Assembly (NCBI RefSeq): GCF_020217005.1
Contig: NZ_JAIWOI010000039.1
Location: 1 to 10,000 of the forward strand
From: Rheinheimera sp.
GTDB lineage: Bacteria > Pseudomonadota > Gammaproteobacteria > Enterobacterales > Alteromonadaceae
DNA length: 10,000 nt
Direction of reading: 5' to 3'
Both the position numbers and the translations under genes were made by a program. Of the stretch, positions 1 to 6,490 are shown piece after piece; within the stretch, counting starts at the first letter, position 1, and every line of letters begins with the position of its first letter. Below the pieces are notes generated by a model. It had not been told where the DNA came from and did not search any database. It saw nothing but the letters and a program-made list of their open reading frames with translations.

Positions 1-99
1 ATAGCCGGCTTGATGTAAGTGAGCTGCAGCCAGAAGGCCAATAGCTCCCTGGCCCACGACAGTCCAGACATCTGTAGTTAAAGGCTGCGCTGACGCCAT
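1..99 (-). CDS. panE: 2-dehydropantoate 2-reductase (ketopantoate reductase), N-terminal 33 codons only
   Basis: Partial gene that runs off the left edge. The reverse strand from the ATG at 99 stays open to base 1. After about 11 leader residues it reads WTVVGQGAIGLLAAAHL: a first beta strand, then a Gly-rich NADP-binding loop G16-x-G18-x-x-G21, as at the start of ketopantoate reductases. These enzymes reduce ketopantoate to pantoate with NADPH in cytosolic pantothenate/CoA synthesis. The start lies inside the end of the VanZ-like gene (22-bp overlap, 78-99), so the two are probably co-transcribed and translationally coupled. Only a weak A-rich ribosome site precedes the ATG. panE near yajQ is, from memory, a common gammaproteobacterial arrangement and supports the call. 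Another Rossmann-fold reductase cannot be excluded from 33 residues. Confidence 0.7.
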   Translation of the reverse strand, partial: MASAQPLTTDVWTVVGQGAIGLLAAAHLHQAGY

Positions 100-428
100 T
101 TTTTTACGGCAAAATAACACAGATAAAATACAGCAACACCAACCAAATCAGATACCCAATCCAACAGTTCGGCGCGACGGTAGCTGGTTAAATAATTCTG
201 CAGGAACTCGATTGCAACTCCATAACCGGCCATAATCAGCGCCGCTTGCCATAATTTGGGTTTATAACTCCATTGCAGCATGGCGGTCAGGCAGAAAAAG
301 ACTAAAAAATGCAGTGCTTTATCATATTGATTTAAGTTGATACCACTGCTTTTAATTTCTGTCAGAAAACCAAAAGTGGCAGCGATAAACACCAGCAAAC
401 AAATCGCGTGGTAAAGATGACGCTTCAC
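78..428 (-). CDS. VanZ-like family small membrane protein
   Basis: A 116-residue protein with about four hydrophobic helices (roughly residues 8-24, 37-52, 60-78, 92-108). It carries the polar signature of VanZ-like proteins: D36-K37-x-x-H40 at the start of helix 2, E74-x-x-Q77 at the end of helix 3, and D90-x-x-x-D94-x-x-G97 entering helix 4. VanZ of enterococci gives low-level teicoplanin resistance. The small proteobacterial relatives have no established function, so no resistance role should be assumed. The start is GTG at 428, preceded by an AGAAGAG ribosome site six bases away; an in-frame stop upstream leaves no earlier ATG. An extended -10 promoter lies about 30 bases upstream. The gene's 3' end overlaps the start of panE. 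Confidence 0.8.
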   Translation of the reverse strand: MKRHLYHAICLLVFIAATFGFLTEIKSSGINLNQYDKALHFLVFFCLTAMLQWSYKPKLWQAALIMAGYGVAIEFLQNYLTSYRRAELLDWVSDLVGVAVFYLCYFAVKKWRQRSL

Positions 429-762
429 AAAATACTCTTCTTTAAAAGACCTGTGAGGATTGTATCAGTTTTACGGTTGTAATCTCCAGCAAGAAACAAT
501 GCTCTGCTGTATATCAGCAATAGGCTCAGCGTGAAAAATTGGTTTGTTGTCTTAATTTAAAAGCTGTACAGGCCCAGAATGAATCAAAAGCAAAGCAGTT
601 GGCTGTGCTGCTAAGGTTGCAGTTTAAGCACCAAATATAACCTCATATTATATAAATGAGGTTTATGACATCCGGTCAGAACTCACTCATTATTGGGAGA
701 AGCTGCCACATTTTGCGCATTTTCTTCTCCCAGGGCGCTTTGCAGAATGTCAGAGCTGATAA
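429..762. other. 334-bp gene-free gap with two inverted repeats
   Basis: No credible gene was found between yajQ and the VanZ-like gene; the open frames are under 40 codons and lack ribosome sites. The gap is AT-rich and holds two perfect inverted repeats. One is AACCTCAT (639-646) with ATGAGGTT (656-663) around a 9-base AT loop. The other is TGGGAGAAG (694-702) with CTTCTCCCA (724-732) around 21 bases. Neither is followed by a T tract on either strand, so neither is a standard intrinsic terminator. The second lies 31 bases past the yajQ stop and may protect or end that transcript. Confidence 0.5.
459..467 (-). promoter_or_regulatory. possible extended -10 promoter for the VanZ-like gene and panE
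   Basis: On the reverse strand the bases read TGATACAAT, that is TGn directly followed by TACAAT, a good match to the extended -10 form of sigma70 promoters. No convincing -35 hexamer sits at the usual distance, which is tolerated for this class. Predicted transcription would start about 25 bases before the GTG start codon. Confidence 0.4.
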
Positions 763-1245
763 TTAATCTCTGAAGTTTTTAAACTGGAAGGGTTGACCCA
801 GGTTACTTGTTCTGACTAACTGCATCACCTCTTGCAGGTCATCACGTTTTTTACCTGTAACGCGCAGTTCTTCTCCCTGAATAGCGACCTGCACTTTAAT
901 GCTACTGTCTTTAATCAGTTTGACCACTTTTTTTGCCATCTCTTTATCAATGCCTTGCTTGATTGTGACATGACGTGTGATGTATTTACCGTGACGATCT
1001 TCTTTTTCAATTTTGAAACTGCTGACATCCAGCTGCAGTTTGCTTGCTTTTGTCGCGAAAATATCGAATAACTGCATCACTTGTTGGTCAGCTTCGGCCG
1101 TCAGTTCAATGTGCTCTTTGTTCAGCTCAATTTTGGCGTCCACACCACGAAAATCAAAACGGGTTTCCAGTTCGCGTTTGGCATTCTCTACCGCATTCCT
1201 TGCTTGGTTCATATCAATTTCAGAAACAATATCAAATGATGGCAT
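763..1245 (-). CDS. yajQ: YajQ family nucleotide-binding protein (UPF0234)
   Basis: A 160-residue protein of the usual length for YajQ. It opens with the family's typical [11 protein letters not shown], followed by a helix rich in Asn, Glu and Arg and the segment [11 protein letters not shown], and ends with [13 protein letters not shown]. The fold is two ferredoxin-like alpha/beta domains without membrane segments, so it is cytosolic. Family members bind nucleotides; in Xanthomonas a homologue binds cyclic di-GMP and affects transcription and virulence, and other members bind tRNA or nucleotides in vitro. The role in this organism cannot be read from sequence. The ATG at 1245 has a GAGAGA ribosome site, and a sigma70-type promoter lies just upstream, so the gene probably has its own transcript. 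No terminator with a T tract follows it. Confidence 0.93.
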   Translation of the reverse strand: MPSFDIVSEIDMNQARNAVENAKRELETRFDFRGVDAKIELNKEHIELTAEADQQVMQLFDIFATKASKLQLDVSSFKIEKEDRHGKYITRHVTIKQGIDKEMAKKVVKLIKDSSIKVQVAIQGEELRVTGKKRDDLQEVMQLVRTSNLGQPFQFKNFRD

Positions 1246-1279
1246 AGTTCTCTCTTATTTCATTGCAATTTATCTGGCT

Positions 1280-1308
1280 ATTATAAGCTAAACAACATCA
1301 GGTGCGAA
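1280..1308 (-). promoter_or_regulatory. sigma70-type promoter for yajQ
   Basis: On the reverse strand TTCGCA (1308-1303) and a perfect TATAAT (1285-1280) are 17 bases apart. This predicts a transcription start near 1273 and a leader of about 28 bases. The inverted pair TAAACAAC (1289-1296) and GTTGTTTA (1331-1338) flanks the -35 and could be an operator, but it is unproven. Confidence 0.6.
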
Positions 1309-1309
1309 C

Positions 1310-1526
1310 CCGATCTGTAGTCGATTCAACGTTGTTTATCCAAAGCCAGAAACTGCACATTCACTGTTAACGTCAGGAGCACTATGGCTTGGTGATGAGG
1401 GGCGGTCGCGATTTTTCTGGCCAGGCAGAATCAACCTATGCTGAGTTAGCAGCTAAAAACCTTAACGCCTCTTGGCTTGAGCAAAAGTCCTATTTCTTTC
1501 AACGGCTTGAGACGTCTGGATTTCTA
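1310..1526. other. gap between yajQ and btuB promoters; only doubtful short ORFs
   Basis: No recognisable gene. A frame on the plus strand is open from 1371 to a TGA at 1554-1556, with possible starts TTG 1389, GTG 1392 and ATG 1395 behind an AGGAG at 1375-1379. It would give 53-55 residues, matches nothing I know, and its end overlaps the btuB -10 box. The same AGGAG is better spaced for the ATG at 1384, which reads only three codons (Met-Ala-Trp) before a TGA overlapping the ATG at 1395. I do not call a gene. Confidence 0.3.
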
Positions 1527-1554
1527 TTGACTTTCATAGTGCCGCCGCTACACT
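1527..1554 (+). promoter_or_regulatory. sigma70-type promoter of the riboswitch-btuB transcript
   Basis: TTGACT at 1527-1532 and TACACT at 1549-1554 with a 16-base spacer, each matching the sigma70 consensus in five and four positions. It lies 17 bases before the first conserved riboswitch element, so transcription would begin near 1561 and include the whole aptamer. Confidence 0.7.
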
Positions 1555-1564
1555 GACCGCGCGT

Positions 1565-1758
1565 TTTTCAGGTGCCCATAGAATGTAAACGACATTTGAG
1601 GGTGAAACGGGAATCTGGTGAAAATCCAGAGCTGCCCCCGCAACGGTAACACAACAGAGAGCTTAGCTCTGGCTTTAATCAAACCACTGTCTTTGGATGG
1701 GAAGGGATTAAAATTACTACTAAACATAGTCTGTTGTCAGCCCGGAGACCGGCCTGAA
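1565..1758 (+). ncRNA. cobalamin (B12) riboswitch aptamer
   Basis: All the conserved blocks of the adenosylcobalamin-type aptamer occur in order. GGTGCC stands at 1571-1576; GGGAATC-x-GGTGAAAATCC from about 1609; the B12 box GCTGCCCCCGCAACGGTA at 1631-1648; and the closing AGCCCGGAGACCGGCCTG ending at 1756. Between the last two lies a variable arm of about 90 bases. The element folds around a corrinoid and lowers expression of the gene behind it when B12 is plentiful. It sits directly upstream of btuB with its own promoter, the classical arrangement. I checked conserved blocks by eye and did not compute a covariance score. Confidence 0.95.
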
Positions 1759-1775
1759 AAGTTCATTCACTATTC

Positions 1776-1800
1776 AGGACGCGGTGGGCGTCTTTGGGAG
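1776..1800 (+). promoter_or_regulatory. expression platform of the B12 riboswitch next to the btuB ribosome site
   Basis: AGGACGC (1776-1782) pairs with GCGTCTT (1788-1794), one pair being G-U, and leaves the loop GGTGG. Loop bases GTGG (1784-1787) can pair with CCGC (1638-1641) in the B12 box, the expected long-range kissing contact between aptamer and platform. The btuB Shine-Dalgarno GGGAG (1796-1800) begins two bases after the stem. No long T tract follows, so control is more likely at translation initiation than by transcription termination. This is inferred from pairing. Confidence 0.6.
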
Positions 1801-1805
1801 ACATC

Positions 1806-3611
1806 ATGTTTAAAAAATCTTTGCTGGCGACAGTAGTCGTTGGCCTGCCTGCTTTTGTATATGCCGATAGCTCGGATGATCCGCTGGAACATATCAGTGT
1901 GTACGCCACCCGCCAGGCTCAGCCTGTGCATCAGATTTTATCTTCAGTGACCGTCATAGACCGTGAGCAAATTGAGCAAGCTCAGCTGTCAGATCTGCCT
2001 GCGTTATTGCGTCAGGTCGCTGGTGTACAAATCAGCCGCTCTGGCGGTAAAGGCCAGACTAACACTGTATTTATACGGGGTGGTGCTGCTGGTCACACCT
2101 TAGTGATGATTGACGGTGTTCGTGCTGGCTCTGCCACTTTGGGGTACGCCTCTTTAGCTGAATTATCTTTGCAGCAGATTGAACAAATTGAAGTCATTAA
2201 GGGGCCTAAAGCTGCTTTATATGGCTCCGACGCTTTAGCTGGTGTCATCGCCATTACTACCCGAAAATCGGATAACACCTCAGTGCAGTTAAAAACTGGT
2301 CGTTACCAAAGTCATGAAGCTGATATCGCCAGCACCAAAGAGTTTGGTGCCTTCAAAGTCCGGGGTAATCTGGGCTGGTCAGATACTCAAGGTTTTGATG
2401 TTCGTCCTGGCACTCAGGCCGATAAAGACGGTTTTGAGCAACGTTACGGCAAGTTAGGCGCTGAATACAACTCAGCTTTTGGTGTATGGTCAGCCGATCA
2501 CAATGTGCTCAAAAGTACAGGTCAGTATGATTTTGATCCGGCATGGGGACCCGGTGCCGATCAGGTGGAAACTAAAACCAATCAAAGCCGTTTAGGGTGG
2601 GCTTTAGATGGCGAAAAATCCAGTCAGAAACTGAACCTGTCAACTAATAAAACTGAGGACTTAAACTGGGGTGACGACAGCGCAGCTACTTTGTTTGAAA
2701 CCAAGCGGCATGAGCTGGATTACCAATACAGTCGTCAGTTGACCAGCGAGTTTACCGCCTTAACTGGTGTGAACTGGTATCAGGAAGATGTGTCAGGCAG
2801 CGATTTGGGTTATGACGTTGATTCCCGCGTCAACAAAGCTGTTTTTGCAGGTGTTGGCTATAAGTCAGGCGCCTGGCTGGCGGATCTGACAGGCCGTCAT
2901 GATAAACAAAGCCAATATGGCCATTACAACACCTATGAACTGGGGTTGGGCTATCAGGTGACTAAGGAATTACTAATTCGCGCCAGCCGCAGCAGCGCCT
3001 TTAAAGCGCCAAGCTTTAACGACCTGTATTATCCCTTTAGCGGCAATAATCAGTTAACTCCTGAAACTGCGACTTCTGATGAACTCGGATTAAAATACAA
3101 CGCTGGCGAGCTACAGATTGAAAGTTCCATTTATCAGCAAAGCGTTAGTAACCTGATCCAGTGGGCGCCTATGGCTGATGGTAACTGGGTGCCACAAAAC
3201 GTGGGTGAAGCGAAAATCAAAGGTGCTGAATTCAGCCTTAGCCATAGCTGGCAACAACTGCAGCAGCAATTGGCTTATAGCTATACAGATGCAAAAGATC
3301 AGGCCACAGATACGCCTCTGATCAAACGCTCCAGGCATACAGTGCATTGGCAGGGCGCTTATCAATGGCAGGACTGGCGTGTATTTGCCACCTCTGATTA
3401 TCAGAGTGATTTCCGTACGGGCGATTTCATGACACCGCAACTTGGTGGTTACACCTTGTGGGGGGCTGGTTTGAGTTACGACTTCAGCCCGCAGCTACAG
3501 ATTTCTGCGAAAGCCGACAATCTGACCAACAAAGATTATTTGTATGTACCAGGTTATGCGGCTGCAGGGGCCGAATGGTCGCTGCGCTTGAACTGGACAC
3601 CTGGCTTCTAA
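1806..3611 (+). CDS. btuB: TonB-dependent vitamin B12 receptor BtuB
   Basis: Outer-membrane receptor that moves cobalamin into the periplasm using TonB-ExbBD energy. The 601-residue protein has a signal peptide (Lys3-Lys4, a hydrophobic core, probable cut after VYA at residue 20). A TonB box follows around residues 28-35 (EHISVYAT), then a plug domain to about 150 with RQVAGVQISRSGG, a FIRGG turn, MIDGV and GPKAALYGSDALAGVI. The rest is a beta barrel ending in DNLTNKDY and a C-terminal Phe, as outer-membrane insertion requires. E. coli BtuB is about 614 residues. The ATG at 1806 is chosen because GGGAG stands five bases before it; an in-frame TTG at 1794 falls on that ribosome site. The upstream cobalamin riboswitch gives the substrate and the regulation. 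No other B12 gene follows on this strand. Confidence 0.95.
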   Translation: MFKKSLLATVVVGLPAFVYADSSDDPLEHISVYATRQAQPVHQILSSVTVIDREQIEQAQLSDLPALLRQVAGVQISRSGGKGQTNTVFIRGGAAGHTLVMIDGVRAGSATLGYASLAELSLQQIEQIEVIKGPKAALYGSDALAGVIAITTRKSDNTSVQLKTGRYQSHEADIASTKEFGAFKVRGNLGWSDTQGFDVRPGTQADKDGFEQRYGKLGAEYNSAFGVWSADHNVLKSTGQYDFDPAWGPGADQVETKTNQSRLGWALDGEKSSQKLNLSTNKTEDLNWGDDSAATLFETKRHELDYQYSRQLTSEFTALTGVNWYQEDVSGSDLGYDVDSRVNKAVFAGVGYKSGAWLADLTGRHDKQSQYGHYNTYELGLGYQVTKELLIRASRSSAFKAPSFNDLYYPFSGNNQLTPETATSDELGLKYNAGELQIESSIYQQSVSNLIQWAPMADGNWVPQNVGEAKIKGAEFSLSHSWQQLQQQLAYSYTDAKDQATDTPLIKRSRHTVHWQGAYQWQDWRVFATSDYQSDFRTGDFMTPQLGGYTLWGAGLSYDFSPQLQISAKADNLTNKDYLYVPGYAAAGAEWSLRLNWTPGF

Positions 3612-3635
3612 ATCTTTATTTGGAATCAATAAATT

Positions 3636-3690
3636 AATTGGGGTCGGAGTAAAATTATGCCTAAGGCGTCATTTTACGCTGACCCTAATT
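3636..3690. repeat. 55-bp near-perfect palindrome between btuB and msrA (terminator or REP-like element)
   Basis: The arm 3636-3655 pairs with 3671-3690: as RNA from the plus strand 19 of 20 positions pair, two of them G-U, with one A-G mismatch. The 15-base centre contains a further small hairpin, GCC-TAA-GGC (3659-3667). The right arm is followed by CTTTTAGGTTTTT, so it could end btuB transcription. It lies between convergent genes, 3 bases from the msrA stop. The arm motif GGGTC-x-GAGTAAAAT resembles, from memory, dispersed palindromes near REP-associated tyrosine transposases in marine gammaproteobacteria. No transposase is present here and no second copy was found in the window. Confidence 0.6.
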
Positions 3691-3693
3691 CTT

Positions 3694-4227
3694 TTAGGTT
3701 TTTAGCAAACTGACAAAAGTCTGGCGAAACTTGGCGAGCTTAGGCGTGATTAAAAACTGGCAATAGGGCTGGTTGGTGTTCTGCAAATAATATCCCTGAT
3801 GATAGTCTTCAGCCGGATAAAAAGTACTGGCTGGCGTCACTTCTGTCACTATGGGCGCATCGAATAAAGGCTGGACTGCTTTAATCGAAGCAAGCGCCTG
3901 TTGCTGCTGCTCTGCCGAGTGATAAAACACAGCGGAGCGATACTGGGTGCCTTTATCATTGCCCTGCCTGTTAAGCTGAGTTGGGTCGTGCAAAAACCAC
4001 AATATCTGCAATAACTGCTCAAAACTGACTTGGGCTGGATCAAATTCCAGCTGAACCACCTCAGCATGTCCAGACGTTCCTGTACATACCTGACGGTAAT
4101 CCGGATTTAATGTCTGGCCGCCCATATAACCACTGATGGCTGTTTTAACCCCCTGCAGCTGGTTAAAGGCAGATTCGATACACCAAAAACAGCCAGCGCC
4201 AAAGGTTGCCAATTCAGTTTGATTCAT
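3694..4227 (-). CDS. msrA: peptide-methionine (S)-S-oxide reductase MsrA
   Basis: Cytosolic repair enzyme that reduces the S epimer of methionine sulfoxide, free or in proteins, using thioredoxin. The 177-residue protein shows the catalytic motif GCFWCIE with nucleophile C13 and a second Cys at C16. It also has SGYMGG, YRQVCTGTSGHAEVV (C48), HDPTQLNRQGNDKGTQYRS and EDYHQGYY, which are the family's substrate-pocket segments. There is no signal peptide and no fused MsrB domain. The ATG at 4227 has a strong GGAGAAA ribosome site. The gene is divergent from the FAD oxidoreductase across 74 bp and convergent with btuB. I could not identify a clear promoter in the divergent gap. Confidence 0.96.
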   Translation of the reverse strand: MNQTELATFGAGCFWCIESAFNQLQGVKTAISGYMGGQTLNPDYRQVCTGTSGHAEVVQLEFDPAQVSFEQLLQILWFLHDPTQLNRQGNDKGTQYRSAVFYHSAEQQQQALASIKAVQPLFDAPIVTEVTPASTFYPAEDYHQGYYLQNTNQPYCQFLITPKLAKFRQTFVSLLKT

Positions 4228-4301
4228 AGGGTTTCTCCATCTATTGATCTCAAGCCTATGATACAGCGTAAATTGAAAATTAGTTCAAAAGAAAAACAGC
4301 G

Positions 4302-5282
4302 ATGAAAAAAGTAGCAGTGATAGGGGCAGGGTTGTGCGGTGCCACAGCGGCGGCGGAATTAACCAGGCAAGGCTATCAGGTCACAGTCTTCGATAAAGGC
4401 CGGGGCGCCGGTGGCCGCATGAGCAGCAAAAGAACAGATCAGGGTTATCTCGACATGGGAGCCCAGTATTTCACTGCCAGATCCCAGGAGTTTAAGCGGC
4501 AGGTCAACTCGTGGCTTGAAGCCGGTCTGGTTGAACTCTGGCCTTGTACCACCGCCTTGTTATCCGATGAGGATGGCGTATCGTCCTTGCAAATATCTGC
4601 TGATCAGCAAGCCCGATATATTGGTGTGCCTTCGATGCAAAGTCCAGTGAAGGATTTAGTGCAATCAATACCCCAATTCACAGGCTGTCGTATTGAGCAG
4701 CTAAGTTATCGGCAACAAAGCTGGACTTTGGTGTGTGAACAGGGGCTAAGCTACGCTGGCTTTGATGCAGTCGTAGTCACTCTACCCCCTGTCCAGGCAC
4801 AGCGATTAATGGCGCAAAGTGCATTGCCAGAACTGATGGGAAGTTCAGCCCAACTGCTTGAACCCTGCTGGGCTGTCGCTATGCACACCCGAGCTATTCC
4901 TTCTGAGGATGCCATTTTTTGTCAGCATCCAAAGTTAAGGTTTATCAGTCATCAGCAACACAAAAAAGGCAGGCTGCCTTGTTACATTCTGCATTTTAAT
5001 GCTGAGTTTAGCGCTTTGCATCTGCAAGAGCCTGCTGAATTCTGGTTTGCTGAGGCCAGTGCAATTTTACGGCAGCAGCTGAATATACAAGATGACATCA
5101 CAGCTGTAGTAGCGCATCGTTGGCTCTACGCCAGCCAGAACGATCAGCTGTCAGCCCCAGGTTTAATCGATCTGCCAGAACAGCGACTCTGGGTAGCGGG
5201 CGACTGGAGTTTTGGCGGTCGGGTTGAAAATGCTTATCTGGCAGGTCTGAAATTGGCCCAGGCCGTGATAGAACAAAGCTAA
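4302..5282 (+). CDS. renalase-like NAD(P)/FAD-dependent oxidoreductase (COG3380 type)
   Basis: A 326-residue flavoprotein of the amine-oxidase fold. The N-terminus has the dinucleotide-binding motif VIGAGLCGA (G8-x-G10-x-x-G13) and the acidic residue D31 ending strand 2. The GRGAGGRMSSKR flavin segment (33-44) and DMGAQYFTAR (51-60) follow, both typical of bacterial renalase-like proteins. Near the C-terminus WVAGDWSFGGRVENAYLAGL forms the second FAD contact. Relatives oxidise aberrant dihydronicotinamide isomers, or their substrate is unknown; the substrate here cannot be told. No signal peptide, so cytosolic. The ribosome site is weak (A-rich only). The dehydrogenase gene starts 14 bases after its stop, implying an operon. 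Such flavoproteins often lie near photolyase genes in related bacteria, but none is in this window. Confidence 0.85.
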   Translation: MKKVAVIGAGLCGATAAAELTRQGYQVTVFDKGRGAGGRMSSKRTDQGYLDMGAQYFTARSQEFKRQVNSWLEAGLVELWPCTTALLSDEDGVSSLQISADQQARYIGVPSMQSPVKDLVQSIPQFTGCRIEQLSYRQQSWTLVCEQGLSYAGFDAVVVTLPPVQAQRLMAQSALPELMGSSAQLLEPCWAVAMHTRAIPSEDAIFCQHPKLRFISHQQHKKGRLPCYILHFNAEFSALHLQEPAEFWFAEASAILRQQLNIQDDITAVVAHRWLYASQNDQLSAPGLIDLPEQRLWVAGDWSFGGRVENAYLAGLKLAQAVIEQS

Positions 5283-5296
5283 CTACAGGAGACTTT

Positions 5297-6034
5297 ATGT
5301 CCGCAGTACTGATCATTGGTGCCAGTAGTTCGATAGGCACTGCTTTAGCTCAGCATTACTTGCAGCAGGGCCTGACTGTGATTTGGATATCCCGTAGTGC
5401 GGCAGATTTTAGTGATCTCAAGCTGCTGGTCATTCAAGCGCCAGACCTGACGGGCGGTGACTGGACTTTGCATCATGAGTTTTTCCATTCTGTTATCGAG
5501 ATACTACAACAGTATCAGGTTGGGCTTATTTTTAACTGCATAGGTTGGTTGCATCAGCAGGGCGAGCAAAAATTGTCGCCTGAGAAAGGCTTAATTCAAA
5601 GCTCTGGTGCTTTGCTTCGTAAAACCTTGTTGTTAAATCTTGAAGTCCCTGTGCTTTATCTGCAAGGACTCTGGCCTTATCTGTGCAAAACGCCTGGTCT
5701 TCGTTATCTGCAATTAAGTGCCAAAGTTGGCAGTATCAGCGATAACCAGCTTGGTGGCTGGTACAGCTATCGCAGTGCAAAAGCCGCATTGAATCAATGG
5801 GTGAAAACAGCCAGTATCGAATTAAAACGCAGTAACAAAACCGCAGCTTTAGTTAGTCTACACCCTGGTACTACAGATTCTGCGTTGTCAGCGCCTTTCC
5901 AACGTAATTTACCTGCTGGACAACTACAAAGCCCCGCTCAGACGGCTCTGCATTTAGCTGCAGTTGCTCAGCAGTTAACGGCCGGGCAAAGTGGTTTACT
6001 GCTCAACTGGGATGGCACAGTGTTGGGCTTTTAA
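5297..6034 (+). CDS. short-chain dehydrogenase/reductase (SDR, C-signal-like)
   Basis: A 245-residue classical SDR. The cofactor loop is G8-ASSSI-G14 after strand 1, with R33 after strand 2 compatible with NADP preference. NCIG at 80-83 replaces the usual NNAG. The catalytic set is complete: N114, S141, and Y158-RSA-K162. The substrate region beyond residue 180 (HPGTTDSALSAPF) resembles the C-signal (CsgA)-type subgroup, and the substrate is unknown. It is cytosolic, without membrane segments. Its AGGAG ribosome site (5287-5291) sits five bases from the ATG, 14 bases downstream of the flavoprotein gene, so the two are almost certainly co-transcribed and may act on related redox substrates (inference). 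Confidence 0.9.
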   Translation: MSAVLIIGASSSIGTALAQHYLQQGLTVIWISRSAADFSDLKLLVIQAPDLTGGDWTLHHEFFHSVIEILQQYQVGLIFNCIGWLHQQGEQKLSPEKGLIQSSGALLRKTLLLNLEVPVLYLQGLWPYLCKTPGLRYLQLSAKVGSISDNQLGGWYSYRSAKAALNQWVKTASIELKRSNKTAALVSLHPGTTDSALSAPFQRNLPAGQLQSPAQTALHLAAVAQQLTAGQSGLLLNWDGTVLGF

Positions 6035-6098
6035 CTATTGCTGTCTGACACAGTCAAAGATAAGCTCAACGGACTGCATGAATACACAAGGAATGAAG

Positions 6099-6476
6099 AT
6101 GGGACTTTTTAGCGGTTTATTGGGAAATGCTGGTCAGATTGATTTAGCCGATATCGAAGCTGAGTTTAGTCAGATTTTATTACCGGAAGAAAAGCTGCAA
6201 CAAGCCTATAAAGTAATACGCGATCTGATCGTCTTTACCGACAAAAGGCTGATATTGGTCGATAAACAAGGCTTAACCGGGTCCAAAAAAGAGTTTATGT
6301 CTGTACCTTACCGTTCCATAGTACGTTTTAGTGCAGAAACGAAAGGCCACTTTGATCTGGAGTCAGATCTGCATATCTGGTTGAGTAGCACTGAGACTCC
6401 AATCACTAAAACCTTTAATAAAGACGGCTCTATTTTAGATGTGCAAAAAGCTCTGGCTTTGTATTGCTGCCGCTAG
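6099..6476 (+). CDS. bacterial PH-domain protein (bPH_1, PF08000 type)
   Basis: A 125-residue protein that is almost entirely one bacterial pleckstrin-homology domain. It begins MGLFSGLLGNA, typical for the family. The core KVIRDLIVFTDKRLILVDKQG (38-58) is followed by VPYRSIVRFSAET and GHFDLESDLHIWL, and it ends in a helix DVQKALALY. It has no signal peptide or membrane helix. Function is unknown in the family; members are small soluble oligomers. The ATG at 6099 is preferred because AAGGA lies six bases upstream and the protein then has the family length; the ATG at 6093 abuts that ribosome site, and a GTG at 5991 lies inside the SDR gene. The gap to the SDR gene is 64 bp, so read-through is possible. 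The stop is doubled (TAGTAG). Confidence 0.88.
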   Translation: MGLFSGLLGNAGQIDLADIEAEFSQILLPEEKLQQAYKVIRDLIVFTDKRLILVDKQGLTGSKKEFMSVPYRSIVRFSAETKGHFDLESDLHIWLSSTETPITKTFNKDGSILDVQKALALYCCR

Positions 6477-6490
6477 TAGCTTAACGCGCC

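Noticed and set aside
656..766. 36-codon plus-strand ORF in the yajQ gap
   Set aside because: It has no ribosome site, starts within a palindrome and ends inside yajQ on the opposite strand.
1794..1805. TTG at 1794 as the btuB start
   Set aside because: It overlaps the GGGAG ribosome site that serves the ATG at 1806 and would add residues before a normal signal peptide.
1618..1836. 72-codon open frame on the plus strand before btuB
   Set aside because: It lies across the cobalamin riboswitch core, whose conserved blocks explain the sequence, and has no ribosome site.
3111..3440. 109-codon minus-strand frame inside btuB
   Set aside because: It is antisense to a well-conserved part of the BtuB barrel and has no family signature.
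5991..6098. Upstream GTG start for the PH-domain gene
   Set aside because: It lies within the SDR gene and adds 36 residues with no family match; the ATG at 6099 has the ribosome site and the expected N-terminus.
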